Position numbers and translations under genes: made by a program. From the NCBI GenBank assembly GCA_021850485.1, contig JAJZLY010000009.1:39374-103373 (forward strand): DNA of 64,000 nt, written 5' to 3'. Shown in pieces: positions 1 to 7,367 of this stretch; the first letter of the stretch is position 1; the number at the start of each line of letters is the position of its first letter. Below the pieces are notes generated by a model, which was not told the origin of the DNA, ran no database searches, and saw only the letters and a program-made list of their open reading frames with translations. Source of the DNA: Bacillota bacterium (GTDB lineage: Bacteria; Bacillota; Sulfobacillia; JAJZYS01; JAJZLH01).

Positions 1-879
1 CCGACGGCGCCGGATCACCCGGCCAAGGCCGTGGCCGGTTTTGGCCAGGTGCATCACGTCTTTGTGATCGTCATGGAAAACCTCGGCTATCGGGCCGCCC
101 TGGCGGTGCCGGAATTGAAGGCGCTGGCGCAGCGCTATGCCAGCGCCAGTCAGTACTATGCGACCACCCACCCCAGCTTGCCCAACTACATCGCGCTGAC
201 CTCGGGAGGCACCTTCGGCATCACCACCGACTGCTGGTATTGCCAGGTGGCGGTGCCCAATTTGGGTCAGGAGCTCACCGCCAAGGGCGTGAGCTGGGGC
301 GCCTACATGCAGGGACTGCCGGCTGATTGCTGGCTGGGGCCGTGGTGGCCACCCGGCGACTACGCAGGAAAACACGATCCGTTTCGCTACTACCAGGGCA
401 TCGTCCAGTCCAAGGCGCTGTGTCAGCACATCCAACCGCTGCACAACCTGACGGCTCAGCTGGCAGCTTTTGCCCCAGTGGTGCCCCGCTTCGTCTGGAT
501 CACACCAAACCTCTGCAATGACGGCCATGACTGCCTGCCCAGTCAGGCAGCGCACTGGCTGGAGCTGGAGGTGGCGGCGATCACGGCCAGCGCCGCCTGG
601 AAGGACGGCGGGCTTTTGGTGGTGACCTGGGATGAGGGAAACGGCAGCGACACCCGGGGCCTGAACCAGCGCGGCCAGGTGACCAGCGGCGCCGGCGGCG
701 GGCACGTCCTGACCCTGGTCATCTCGCCGCTGGTCCGTCCCGGTCTGGTCATATCGACCCCACTTGACCATTTCTCGCTGCTGAAGACGGTGGAGGAGAT
801 CTTTCAGCTGCCGCAACTAGGTGCTAGTGCGTCACCTCGGCTGGCAGACTTCAGCGGGTTTTTGAGCGCTCGCCCCTAG
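1..879 (+). CDS. phosphoesterase-family protein (acid phosphatase/phospholipase C type), 5'-partial
   Basis: The reading frame is open from base 1, so the true start, and probably a signal peptide, lies outside the window; the first internal start is GTG at 31. The protein resembles the PF04185 phosphoesterase family, which hydrolyses phosphomonoesters or phospholipids outside the cell. Visible family motifs in order are VIVMEN near the N-terminus, HPSLPNYIALTSGG, PNLCNDGHDC, VVTWDEGNG and GGGHVLTLVISPLV; the Glu, Asn, Asp and His residues in these are the usual metal and phosphate ligands. Several cysteines suggest an extracytoplasmic fold. The last 29 bases overlap the convergent thioesterase gene. 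The exact substrate cannot be told from sequence. Confidence 0.8.
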   Translation, partial: PTAPDHPAKAVAGFGQVHHVFVIVMENLGYRAALAVPELKALAQRYASASQYYATTHPSLPNYIALTSGGTFGITTDCWYCQVAVPNLGQELTAKGVSWGAYMQGLPADCWLGPWWPPGDYAGKHDPFRYYQGIVQSKALCQHIQPLHNLTAQLAAFAPVVPRFVWITPNLCNDGHDCLPSQAAHWLELEVAAITASAAWKDGGLLVVTWDEGNGSDTRGLNQRGQVTSGAGGGHVLTLVISPLVRPGLVISTPLDHFSLLKTVEEIFQLPQLGASASPRLADFSGFLSARP

Positions 880-1330
880 GTCGCTCCGACTCTTCGGAAC
901 GCTGCCGACTCACCACCGCTAGGGTGCAGCGGCTGGTGGCGATCAGCCGGCCCAGCTGGTCGGTGAGCGAAATCTGCCACACCATCGTGGTGCGCCCCAC
1001 CCGCACCGGCGTTGCTTCCGCCCGCAGGGTGCCAGAGCGCATCGAGCGCAGGTGGGAGATGTTCAGCTCGATGCCCATCACGCCCTGGGTCTGCGGATCT
1101 GGCAGCGCCAGCTGTCCGCCGATGCTGGCCGCCGACTCTGCCAGCACCGCCGAGGCGCCGCCGTGCAAATAGCCAAAGGGCTGGTGCACCCGCCAGTCGA
1201 CCGGCATGGTGAGGACGATGCGCGTCGCAGATGCCTCTTCAACACTGATGGCGAGCACGTCTAAAAGGGTCTTCACGCCAGGCTTGACCAAGCCCGCAAG
1301 GCGGGAGTGTGGGTCGTTTCCCGTCTCCAT
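851..1330 (-). CDS. PaaI/YdiI-type hotdog-fold acyl-CoA thioesterase
   Basis: A protein of about 159 residues with the hotdog thioesterase signature HGGASAVLAESAAS, whose Glu is the usual catalytic residue of the YdiI/MenI-like branch. It probably hydrolyses an acyl- or aryl-CoA thioester in the cytoplasm; the substrate is unknown. An AGGAGG sequence sits about 6 bases before the ATG at 1330, which favours that start over a GTG two codons upstream. The C-terminus is rich in Arg, Glu and Ser and overlaps the end of the convergent phosphoesterase gene. A role beside the downstream fatty-acid oxidation operon is possible but unproven. Confidence 0.82.
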   Translation of the reverse strand: METGNDPHSRLAGLVKPGVKTLLDVLAISVEEASATRIVLTMPVDWRVHQPFGYLHGGASAVLAESAASIGGQLALPDPQTQGVMGIELNISHLRSMRSGTLRAEATPVRVGRTTMVWQISLTDQLGRLIATSRCTLAVVSRQRSEESERPRGERSKTR

Positions 1331-1421
1331 GACCACACCTCCTGGCGATCTCGGGAACTTTTGACGGATCGATCGGATTCTAGAGGGAAGGGGCCAGTCA
1401 AGAGTCAGCTGAGGAGTGGGT

Positions 1422-2147
1422 ATGGTGGATCAAGTGGCGAGATGGGGCTGGCTGGTCGCAACCGTGGCGGTGCTGGCAATGGGCGGGATAATCCTTGTGC
1501 GGGGAGGCGGTACCGGGCCGCCGCCAGCGATCACCGAAATTGGCACCAGCACGGTTCAGGCCTCGCCGGACACGGCCGTGGTCCAGCTCGGCGTGAACAG
1601 TGTGGGTGCCAGCGCCGAAAGCGCCATCACCCACAATGATACCCTGATGGCGGCGGTGGAAAAGGCCATTGAGCAACTGGGACTTCCGGCATCGGATCTC
1701 CAGACCATCAGCTACAACCTGTATCCGCAGTATGGCGGCCAGGGCAAGGCTCAGGCGGGTGGCGCGCCGACCATCACCGGCTACAACGTCTCCGATACAT
1801 TACAGGTCACGACCAGCAGGCTGCAACTGGTCGGCCAGGTGCTCTCTGTCGGCATCGCCAGCGGCGCCAACAGCGTTCAAAACGTCCAGTACGAAGTGTT
1901 GAACCAAAACACGGCGCTGAGCCGGGCCGAAGGTGAGGCGATCGCCCAAGCCAAGGCCCAGGCGCAAACGGCGGCGTCCGCCATGGGCAAGGCGTTGGGG
2001 TCGGTGCTGTCGGTCGAGGAGATCGCTCCCAGCGCGATCGTGCCCTATGGCGTGCAGTACAACCCGGCCGCCAGCGGAGGCTCGCCGGTCTTGGCCGGCA
2101 CGCAGCCAGTGTCGGTCACGGTCAAGGTGGTGTTCGCGGTCCGGTGA
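1422..2147 (+). CDS. SIMPL-domain (DUF541) secreted or membrane-anchored protein
   Basis: About 241 residues: one N-terminal hydrophobic segment (residues 8-26, signal anchor) followed by a SIMPL/DUF541 domain with the typical opening ITEIGTSTVQASPDTAVVQLGV and repeated alternating strands. SIMPL proteins form periplasmic or cell-surface oligomers of poorly known function. GAGGAG at 1411-1416 lies 5 bases before the ATG at 1422, so that start is preferred to the in-frame GTG at 1416. The 3' end overlaps the convergent YitT gene by 26 bases. Function beyond the family name cannot be inferred. Confidence 0.8.
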   Translation: MVDQVARWGWLVATVAVLAMGGIILVRGGGTGPPPAITEIGTSTVQASPDTAVVQLGVNSVGASAESAITHNDTLMAAVEKAIEQLGLPASDLQTISYNLYPQYGGQGKAQAGGAPTITGYNVSDTLQVTTSRLQLVGQVLSVGIASGANSVQNVQYEVLNQNTALSRAEGEAIAQAKAQAQTAASAMGKALGSVLSVEEIAPSAIVPYGVQYNPAASGGSPVLAGTQPVSVTVKVVFAVR

Positions 2148-3003
2148 CTTCTTGGTCGGTGGCTTGAGAGCGCCGGCGCAGGCCGGGCTCAAACGGCATG
2201 AACCCCTCCCCCAACACCTCGTGGGCGTGGTGGATGATCAAGAAGGCGCCAGGGTCGATGCCGACCACCAGAGACTTGAGCCGCACGGTCTCCAGCCGAG
2301 AGACTGCGATCAGCAACACCGGCCGCTCCTCCTTGGAGTACATGCCCTGGCCCTGCAGGGCGGTCACCCCTCGGCCCAGCTCGGCCATCACCGCCTCGGC
2401 GATCTCGTCAGGATGCACAGAGACGACCAGGGCCACGCGTTGCACGGCCAGGCCGTCGATCAGGAAATCGATGATCCGGCTGCCGACGAACAACGCCAGC
2501 AGGGAGTACATGGCCGGCTGCAGCCCCATCACCACGGCAAACAGGGCGATCACCAAGGCGTCGGCGCCCAAGAGGCCGACCCCAAGCGGCAGATCCAGGT
2601 AACGCCGCAGCAGCCTGGCCAAAAAGTCCGTGCCGCCGGTCGAGCCACCCATCCTGAAGATCAATCCGACGCCAGCGCCGGACAGCAGCCCGCCATAGAC
2701 GGCGGCCAGCAGCTGATCGTGGACCACCGGATGGATCGGCAAGAAGGTCAGGGCCAGTGAGAAGAGCACGGTGCCGATGACCGTCCGGACCACGAACCTG
2801 GGCCCGATCGCCACCCAGGACAGGGCAACTAGGGGCAAGTTCAGGAGCAATAACGTCGGCCCGACCGGGAGATGGAAGACGTCGTAGAGCAAGATGGCGA
2901 TGCCTGTAAGACCGCCGTCAATCAGGTGGTTGGGGATCAGAAAGAAGTTCAACCCGACCGCACCGATCACGGCGCCCAGCACCATGCCGAGCGCCGACTC
3001 CAT
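2122..3003 (-). CDS. YitT family integral membrane protein (DUF161 + DUF2179)
   Basis: About 293 residues. The N-terminal two thirds carry five or six hydrophobic segments with the YitT signatures FFLIPNHLIDGGLTGIA and GGSTGGTDFLARLL. The C-terminal third is a soluble DUF2179 domain (GRGVTALQGQGMYSKEERPVLL). Members are widespread in Bacillota and of unknown transport function. The frame extends upstream to a TTG at 3069, but that codon lies in a strong hairpin and the extra 22 residues are not needed for the family alignment; no good Shine-Dalgarno sequence precedes the ATG at 3003, so the start is uncertain. Confidence 0.85.
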   Translation of the reverse strand: MESALGMVLGAVIGAVGLNFFLIPNHLIDGGLTGIAILLYDVFHLPVGPTLLLLNLPLVALSWVAIGPRFVVRTVIGTVLFSLALTFLPIHPVVHDQLLAAVYGGLLSGAGVGLIFRMGGSTGGTDFLARLLRRYLDLPLGVGLLGADALVIALFAVVMGLQPAMYSLLALFVGSRIIDFLIDGLAVQRVALVVSVHPDEIAEAVMAELGRGVTALQGQGMYSKEERPVLLIAVSRLETVRLKSLVVGIDPGAFLIIHHAHEVLGEGFMPFEPGLRRRSQATDQEVTGPRTPP

Positions 3004-3065
3004 TCTGATTAGCCGCCCGGGGCTGGCCGCTTGGTTGATCGCCGCCTTCTCCTCCTTCCTTAGGC

Positions 3066-3101
3066 GCAAGGCCCTGCACGCGTCCGCGTGCAGGGCCTTG
3101 C
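3066..3101 (-). terminator. strong 16-bp inverted repeat between the zinc-ribbon and YitT genes
   Basis: Perfect 16-base arms (3066-3081 and 3086-3101) separated by a four-base loop. It lies after the zinc-ribbon gene in its direction of transcription and just before YitT. There is no clear T-run on the minus strand, so it may be a weak terminator, an attenuator or an mRNA-stabilising hairpin. Confidence 0.55.
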
Positions 3102-3129
3102 GGTTGTGTCTGTGTGCCGCCTGTGGCCC

Positions 3130-3438
3130 TCACACCGGCTGAGGTGGTTCTTCCAGGGCATAACTGCCAAAGGCATAGGTCAGGATGTACGGTCGCCCGT
3201 TGCAATGGTAGACAGTGCCCTCTGGGGTTCCGTGCACAATGTCCACCAACATCTCGGTGCCTGGGCAGCTGACCATCTGGATCCACGTCCAGTGCAGTTG
3301 GCCGTTTGTCTCGAGCAGGCGGAACAAGATGCCGGCGCAGTCCGGACACTCGACCAGGTCGTTGGCCTTGGCGTCAGCCGGTAGCGGGATGGTTCGCCCG
3401 CAGTCCGGGCAGATCAGCAGGTCCTCTGCAGGTGCCAT
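3130..3438 (-). CDS. small zinc-ribbon protein, partner of the glutaredoxin
   Basis: About 102 residues. The N-terminal half holds two Cys pairs (CPDCGR and CPDCAG) spaced as in a zinc ribbon, followed by a hydrophobic core segment (QLHWTWIQMVSCPG) and a TYAFGSYALEE tail. I do not recognise a characterised family. The ATG at 3438 begins one base after the glutaredoxin stop, so the two are translationally coupled and probably work together, for example as a redox or metal-handling pair (inference). An in-frame start at 3462 would overlap the glutaredoxin and is less likely. Confidence 0.65.
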   Translation of the reverse strand: MAPAEDLLICPDCGRTIPLPADAKANDLVECPDCAGILFRLLETNGQLHWTWIQMVSCPGTEMLVDIVHGTPEGTVYHCNGRPYILTYAFGSYALEEPPQPV

Positions 3439-3439
3439 G

Positions 3440-3685
3440 TCACTTGAGCCCGAGCAATTCACTCACTTTGCCACGGTTGAAGCCTCTCAGCACCGTGCTG
3501 CCGATCACAATCACCGGCGTCCCCCGGACGCCGCCAGTATGCGTCAGGAGTTCGTCAATCGCTCCCGGGTCTTCCACAACGTCACGTCCGACGAAGGGCA
3601 CCCCCTGCGACTTCAAGAACTCCATCGCTTGATGGCAGGAACCTCAGCCCGGTGAATGGTAGACGGTCACCGCTGGATAGGCCAT
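3440..3685 (-). CDS. glutaredoxin-like selenoprotein (in-frame TGA read as selenocysteine, UGSC motif)
   Basis: From ATG 3685, preceded by AGGAGGT at ideal spacing, the frame reads MAYPAVTVYHSPG, then TGA at 3646-3644, then GSCHQAMEFLKSQGVPF and onward to a stop at 3440. Without the TGA this is a complete 81-residue thioredoxin-fold glutaredoxin/NrdH-like protein: beta strand, redox motif, helix, cis-Pro loop RGTPVIVIG and a final GFNRGKVSELLGL helix. The TGA falls exactly on the first Cys of the CxxC motif, the standard place for selenocysteine. A bSECIS-like stem-loop follows 4 bases later. A gene caller would start at the internal ATG (3625) and lose the active site. The alternative is a nonsense mutation, but the intact ribosome site, coding frame and coupled downstream gene argue against decay. 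Confidence 0.78.
3604..3639 (-). promoter_or_regulatory. candidate bacterial SECIS element
   Basis: On the minus strand, starting 4 bases after the TGA codon: CCTGC, CA, TCAAG, a ten-base loop CGATGGAGTT, CTTGA, AGTC, GCAGG. This gives two 5-bp helices separated by a small internal loop. The apical loop contains GG and GU and begins about 16 bases after the TGA, within the distance range known for SelB-binding bacterial SECIS elements. An alternative small hairpin CCATC/GATGG is possible. Support is structural and by eye only. Confidence 0.6.
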
Positions 3686-3768
3686 GCAAACCACCTCCTC
3701 CAAGGTGATTGTAACCCAGCCGTCTTCGGACGACGACCGCCGGCGACGATGGGGAGCGGAGGTGCGCA

Positions 3769-4479
3769 ATGTCCGTGTGGGTGCGAGAGGCCGGGCCGCT
3801 GGTCAACACTGCGGCTGCGCTCGCCGGAACCCTGCTCGGGCTGATGCTGAGACGGATCCCGCCTGCCCTGCAAGAGGGCGTGACCAAGGCCATGGCCCTG
3901 GCTGTGATTGCGATTGGCCTGTCGCTGGCACTGGCGCATCTGGATCCGGTACTGCTCACCGCGTCAGCGGTGCTCGGTATGCTGATCGGTGAACTGACGC
4001 ACATCCAAGAGGGATTCGACCGGGCCGGTGAATGGCTCAAGCGCATCTTGCACTCGGACGAGAGCCGGTTCGGCGAGGGGGCGGTCCTGGCCACTGTCGT
4101 CTGGTGCGTCGGTCCGCTGGCCATCATCGGAGCAATCGACAGTGGGCTGCGGGGCCAAAATGCGATCTTGGACGCCAAGTCAGTCTTGGACGGCGTCTCG
4201 GCGATTTTTTTCGCCTCGACCTTGGGCATCGGGGTGATCGTCGGCGTCGTTGCCCTGCTTTTCTACGAGGGCGGGATCGCCCTGGTGGCGACCGTGGCTG
4301 CGAGCCTGCTGACAGCGGCCTACATCTCGGCCATCTCCATGGTCGGTGGCGTGATCGTTCTGGCCATTGGCGTGAACATGCTGGGGATTTCCCGGATGAA
4401 GGTTGCCAATCTATTGCCGGCCCTGGTGGTGGCACTGGTGATCACCTGGCTGAAGGTGGCATTGCACCTACCGCTGTGA
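3769..4479 (+). CDS. DUF554 family membrane protein
   Basis: About 236 residues with six or seven hydrophobic segments and the DUF554 features GPLVNTAAALAGTLLGLML at the N-terminus, IGLSLAL, ETHI-like GELTHIQ and ATVVWCVGPLAIIGAIDSGL in the middle. It is a polytopic inner-membrane protein of unknown transport role, common in Bacillota (YdfK/YqgA). GGAGG lies about 7 bases before the ATG. It diverges from the glutaredoxin gene with an 83-base shared intergenic region; a TACAAT box (minus strand, 3708-3713) there may serve the glutaredoxin unit. Confidence 0.85.
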   Translation: MSVWVREAGPLVNTAAALAGTLLGLMLRRIPPALQEGVTKAMALAVIAIGLSLALAHLDPVLLTASAVLGMLIGELTHIQEGFDRAGEWLKRILHSDESRFGEGAVLATVVWCVGPLAIIGAIDSGLRGQNAILDAKSVLDGVSAIFFASTLGIGVIVGVVALLFYEGGIALVATVAASLLTAAYISAISMVGGVIVLAIGVNMLGISRMKVANLLPALVVALVITWLKVALHLPL

Positions 4480-4524
4480 CGACGAGAGCAAAGAAGGAGA
4501 TGGAACGGTCGCCGAGAAGTCCCG

Positions 4525-4538
4525 ACCGACCGGTCGGT
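4525..4538. promoter_or_regulatory. 14-bp perfect palindrome, probable TetR operator
   Basis: ACCGACCGGTCGGT is a perfect 14-base palindrome immediately before, and touching, the first possible start codon of the TetR-type regulator. Such palindromes next to a tetR gene at the head of a fatty-acid operon are typical autoregulatory operators. I did not notice a second copy in the window, but I could not search systematically. Confidence 0.6.
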
Positions 4539-5134
4539 TGGGAAGGGGCGTCGTCACGGATAAGCGGGTTGCCATCTACCAAGCGGCCAGCCGTCTGTTT
4601 GAGGAGTCCGGCTACCACGACACCTCAGTCGAGGACATCGCCACCGCCGTGGGATTGAGCAAGCCCAGTCTCTACCACTACATCAGTGGCAAGCAGGATC
4701 TGCTCTACGCCATCGCCAGGGAGACCATTCAGGCCTTCCACGACGATCTTGACCGCCTTAGCCTTGCGCCGATGCCTGTTGCCGACCGCTTGATCCGGTG
4801 GGTGCGCGCACACGCCCTGCGCATGGCCGCCGAGCGCGAGACGGTGGCTGTCTTGTTTCGCGAAGGCCGCCATCTGACGGGAGACGAGCGGCGCCTAGTG
4901 GCCGAGCTCGCCGACGCCTACGTCTTGAAAGTGCAGCAGATGATCGAACAAGGCGTTTCCGAACAGGTGTTTTCAGTCGCTGATTGCCGGGTGGCTGCGC
5001 TGGCCATCTTGGGCAGCCTGAACTGGATGAACACCTGGTATCGGCCTGGTGGCCGCCTGGGTGCTGAGCAAATTGCCGATCAGATGGCACACATGGCCCT
5101 GGCCAGCCTCCGATCAGCCACGGTCTCGGGGTGA
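4538..5134 (+). CDS. TetR/AcrR family transcriptional regulator of the fatty-acid degradation operon
   Basis: About 198 residues with an N-terminal helix-turn-helix: AASRLFEESGYHDTSVEDIA, then VGLSKPSLYHYISGKQDLLY, followed by an all-helical ligand domain resembling KstR2/FadR-like acyl-CoA sensors. It heads a run of beta-oxidation genes and probably represses them until an acyl-CoA binds (inference). The only in-frame start is TTG 4538, which has no ribosome-binding site. A good GGAG-ATG at 4500 is in another frame, so the true start, or a frameshift near the palindrome, is unresolved. Its stop overlaps a GTG of the next frame. Confidence 0.85.
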   Translation: MGRGVVTDKRVAIYQAASRLFEESGYHDTSVEDIATAVGLSKPSLYHYISGKQDLLYAIARETIQAFHDDLDRLSLAPMPVADRLIRWVRAHALRMAAERETVAVLFREGRHLTGDERRLVAELADAYVLKVQQMIEQGVSEQVFSVADCRVAALAILGSLNWMNTWYRPGGRLGAEQIADQMAHMALASLRSATVSG

Positions 5135-5163
5135 GTCCCACCAGTCGAGAGGAGGGCGCCAGT

Positions 5164-6135
5164 GTGAATGACGGAGCAGAAGAGTTACTCGTCTCGGTGC
5201 GGGAGTTGGCCAAATCCTTGGCACAGACCAGCCTGAGGGAAAAAGGGCGTCAGGCCGAAGCGGACCGCGTTGTACCTCAGGCCCTGAGGGACGCCTTTGC
5301 CCAGACCGGACTGGACCTGACGGCCGATCCAGAGCCAGAAGGCGCCGGTCTCGGCGTGGCGGGACTTTATGCGGTCACCCGGGAGTTGGCCGAAGGCGAC
5401 CCTGCCTTGGCTGGCGCCCTTCTGTTGCCGGCGTGGCTCCGCCACCTCGGACGGATGCTCAGCCAGCCTGTGGCGGCGGTCAGTTTTGACCCCGGAGCAC
5501 TCGACAAGGAGCTGACCAATGACTTAGTGGCCCTGCGATCGACGGACGACGGGGCCACATTGTTCTTGTCGCCTCAGGCGTCGGCGCTCGCCGAGATGCC
5601 CCACCAGCCGTCAGAATATAGCGTGGGCCTCAGCGCGGCCGGACTGACCCGCCTGGGCAGGCCAGTGCTGACGGCCGCCAGCACTGGGGAAGAAGCGCAG
5701 GCGATGTGGCGGGAGGGCGTGCTCTTGCCCATCGCCCTGATGCTGGGTGCCGGCTGGGCTGCGTTGCACACGGCGGTGGCGTACGCCCTCACCCGTAAGA
5801 CCTTTGGCCAGCCCCTGACCACCTACCAGGGTGTGGCTTTTCCCCTGGCCGATGCCGCCACTTGGATGGAGGCAGCGCAGGCGTTGGTGGAAAGAGCGAT
5901 GTGGCTCCATCAGAGTGGACAGCCAGGTGCCCAGCAGGCAATGCTCAGCGCGCTGGTTGCCAGTCGTCAAGCCGCCTTCAAGGCCGGGGACGAATCGGTT
6001 CAGACTCTGGGTGGGGCTGGCTTTGTATCGGAGTTCCCGGTGGAAATGTGGTTTCGCGATGCCGTGGCCGCCGGTGCACTAACCGGCCGACTGGACCACT
6101 ACGCCCTGCTGATCGGCGAGGAGGTGGCGTCTTGA
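5164..6135 (+). CDS. short acyl-CoA dehydrogenase-like subunit lacking the catalytic Glu
   Basis: About 323 residues, shorter than the usual 380 or so. The helical C-terminal half is clear: GWAALHTAVAYALTRKTFGQ and TLGGAGFVSEFPVEMWFRDA are classic acyl-CoA dehydrogenase motifs. At the usual EGT site, however, it reads AAGALTGRLDHYALL, so the catalytic base is missing. The middle beta domain is reduced. The partner gene downstream overlaps by four bases. This matches alpha2beta2-type acyl-CoA dehydrogenases of actinobacterial steroid metabolism, where one subunit lacks the Glu (established for that family; inference here). GTG 5164 follows GGAGG at good spacing; an earlier GTG at 5131 is possible. 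Confidence 0.78.
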   Translation: MNDGAEELLVSVRELAKSLAQTSLREKGRQAEADRVVPQALRDAFAQTGLDLTADPEPEGAGLGVAGLYAVTRELAEGDPALAGALLLPAWLRHLGRMLSQPVAAVSFDPGALDKELTNDLVALRSTDDGATLFLSPQASALAEMPHQPSEYSVGLSAAGLTRLGRPVLTAASTGEEAQAMWREGVLLPIALMLGAGWAALHTAVAYALTRKTFGQPLTTYQGVAFPLADAATWMEAAQALVERAMWLHQSGQPGAQQAMLSALVASRQAAFKAGDESVQTLGGAGFVSEFPVEMWFRDAVAAGALTGRLDHYALLIGEEVAS

Positions 6136-7355
6136 ACTGGGAGTGGACGCCTCAGATGCGTCAGGTCCGGGACTTCTTGCACTACTTTGCGCAGACCGAA
6201 ATCCGACCGATCTCCCGGGCTGCAGATATCGCCCACGAAGTGCCACTTGCCTTTCTGACCAAGGTGAAGGCGCTGGGCATCTCGATGGAGCCGATCCCGG
6301 CGTCTGTCGGTAGCGCTGGCGGTGGCGAGGGCGTGGGCGAAGAAGAGGACAGTAAGCGCGTCCGCCAGACCAATCGGATTGCCGTGGTGGCGGCCGAGGA
6401 GATGGCCTGGGGCGACGCGGCGGTGATCATCACGCTGCCTGGGCCCGGACTGGGCGGACCGCCCGTGGCGGCGACCGGAACGGCTGAGCAGAAGACGCGC
6501 CTATTCGGTGTCTTCAGTGCGCCAGAACCGAAGTGGGGGGCCTATGCCCTGACCGAACCGGAGGCTGGATCAGACGCCTCGGGCGTCCAGATGACCGCTG
6601 CCCAGACTTCAGGCGGCTACATTTTGAACGGCACCAAGACATTTATCACCAACGGGGCGAGGGCAGAGTGGATTGTGACCTTCGCCACTGTTGACCGCGC
6701 ACTGGGACGGCGTGGTCAGCGGGCGTTTGTCGTCGAAAAGGGCCAGCCGGGGCTGGAGCCCGGCCGCATCTTCGACAAGATGGGATTGCGGGCATCTGAG
6801 ACCTCCGAGTTCACCCTGGTCGACGCCTTCGTTCCCGACCACAACCTGCTGGGAGGCGAGTCCTACTACCAAGAGCGTCAGGCCAAAGGCTTCAGAGTAG
6901 CGATGGCGACTTTTGACTCAACAAGACCCCTGGTGGCGGCCATGGCGGTTGGCATTGCCCGGGCGGCCCTCGAGGAAGCGACTGATCGTCTCACCCAGAA
7001 TTCCGCCCTTTCCCTGGCCACCCCACTGGCGGGGGCGACCCGAGCCCGGCTGGGGCAGATGGCAGTGGAGTTGGAGATGGCTCGAGCCCTCGTCTTCGAG
7101 GCTGCCAGCATGGCTGACGCCCGCCAACCCAATGCCAAGATGGCGTCGATGTCGAAGGCATTTGCGGGACAGGTGGCGATGGCCATTTGTCGCCAGGCCA
7201 TGGATCTCGTTGGCAGTGTCGGTGCCCTTGGCGATTCGCTGCTCGAAAAGTGGTACCGGGATATCAAGGTGTTCGACATCTTCGAGGGCACCGGGCAGAT
7301 CCAACGTATCGTCATCTCCCGACGACTGTTTGAGGAGGCTGGCGCGGCGAACTAA
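6132..7355 (+). CDS. acyl-CoA dehydrogenase, catalytic subunit
   Basis: About 407 residues, full-length FAD-dependent acyl-CoA dehydrogenase, catalysing the first oxidation of beta-oxidation. Motifs are YALTEPEAGSDASG (FAD/substrate loop), NGTKTFITNG, and near the C-terminus KVFDIFEGTGQIQRIVISR with the catalytic Glu in EGT. A Gly- and acid-rich insertion near residues 60-75 (SAGGGEGVGEEEDS) is unusual. TTG 6132 overlaps the previous stop and follows GAGGAGGTGG, so start and translational coupling are well supported; the frame runs much further upstream but only as a shadow. Electrons would go to an electron-transfer flavoprotein that is not encoded here. Confidence 0.88.
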   Translation: MNWEWTPQMRQVRDFLHYFAQTEIRPISRAADIAHEVPLAFLTKVKALGISMEPIPASVGSAGGGEGVGEEEDSKRVRQTNRIAVVAAEEMAWGDAAVIITLPGPGLGGPPVAATGTAEQKTRLFGVFSAPEPKWGAYALTEPEAGSDASGVQMTAAQTSGGYILNGTKTFITNGARAEWIVTFATVDRALGRRGQRAFVVEKGQPGLEPGRIFDKMGLRASETSEFTLVDAFVPDHNLLGGESYYQERQAKGFRVAMATFDSTRPLVAAMAVGIARAALEEATDRLTQNSALSLATPLAGATRARLGQMAVELEMARALVFEAASMADARQPNAKMASMSKAFAGQVAMAICRQAMDLVGSVGALGDSLLEKWYRDIKVFDIFEGTGQIQRIVISRRLFEEAGAAN

Positions 7356-7367
7356 GGGGGGCTGGGA

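Noticed and set aside
5862..6131. Upstream extension of the acyl-CoA dehydrogenase to a 497-residue protein
   Set aside because: The extension overlaps the preceding gene in another frame, and the ribosome site and family alignment both support TTG 6132.
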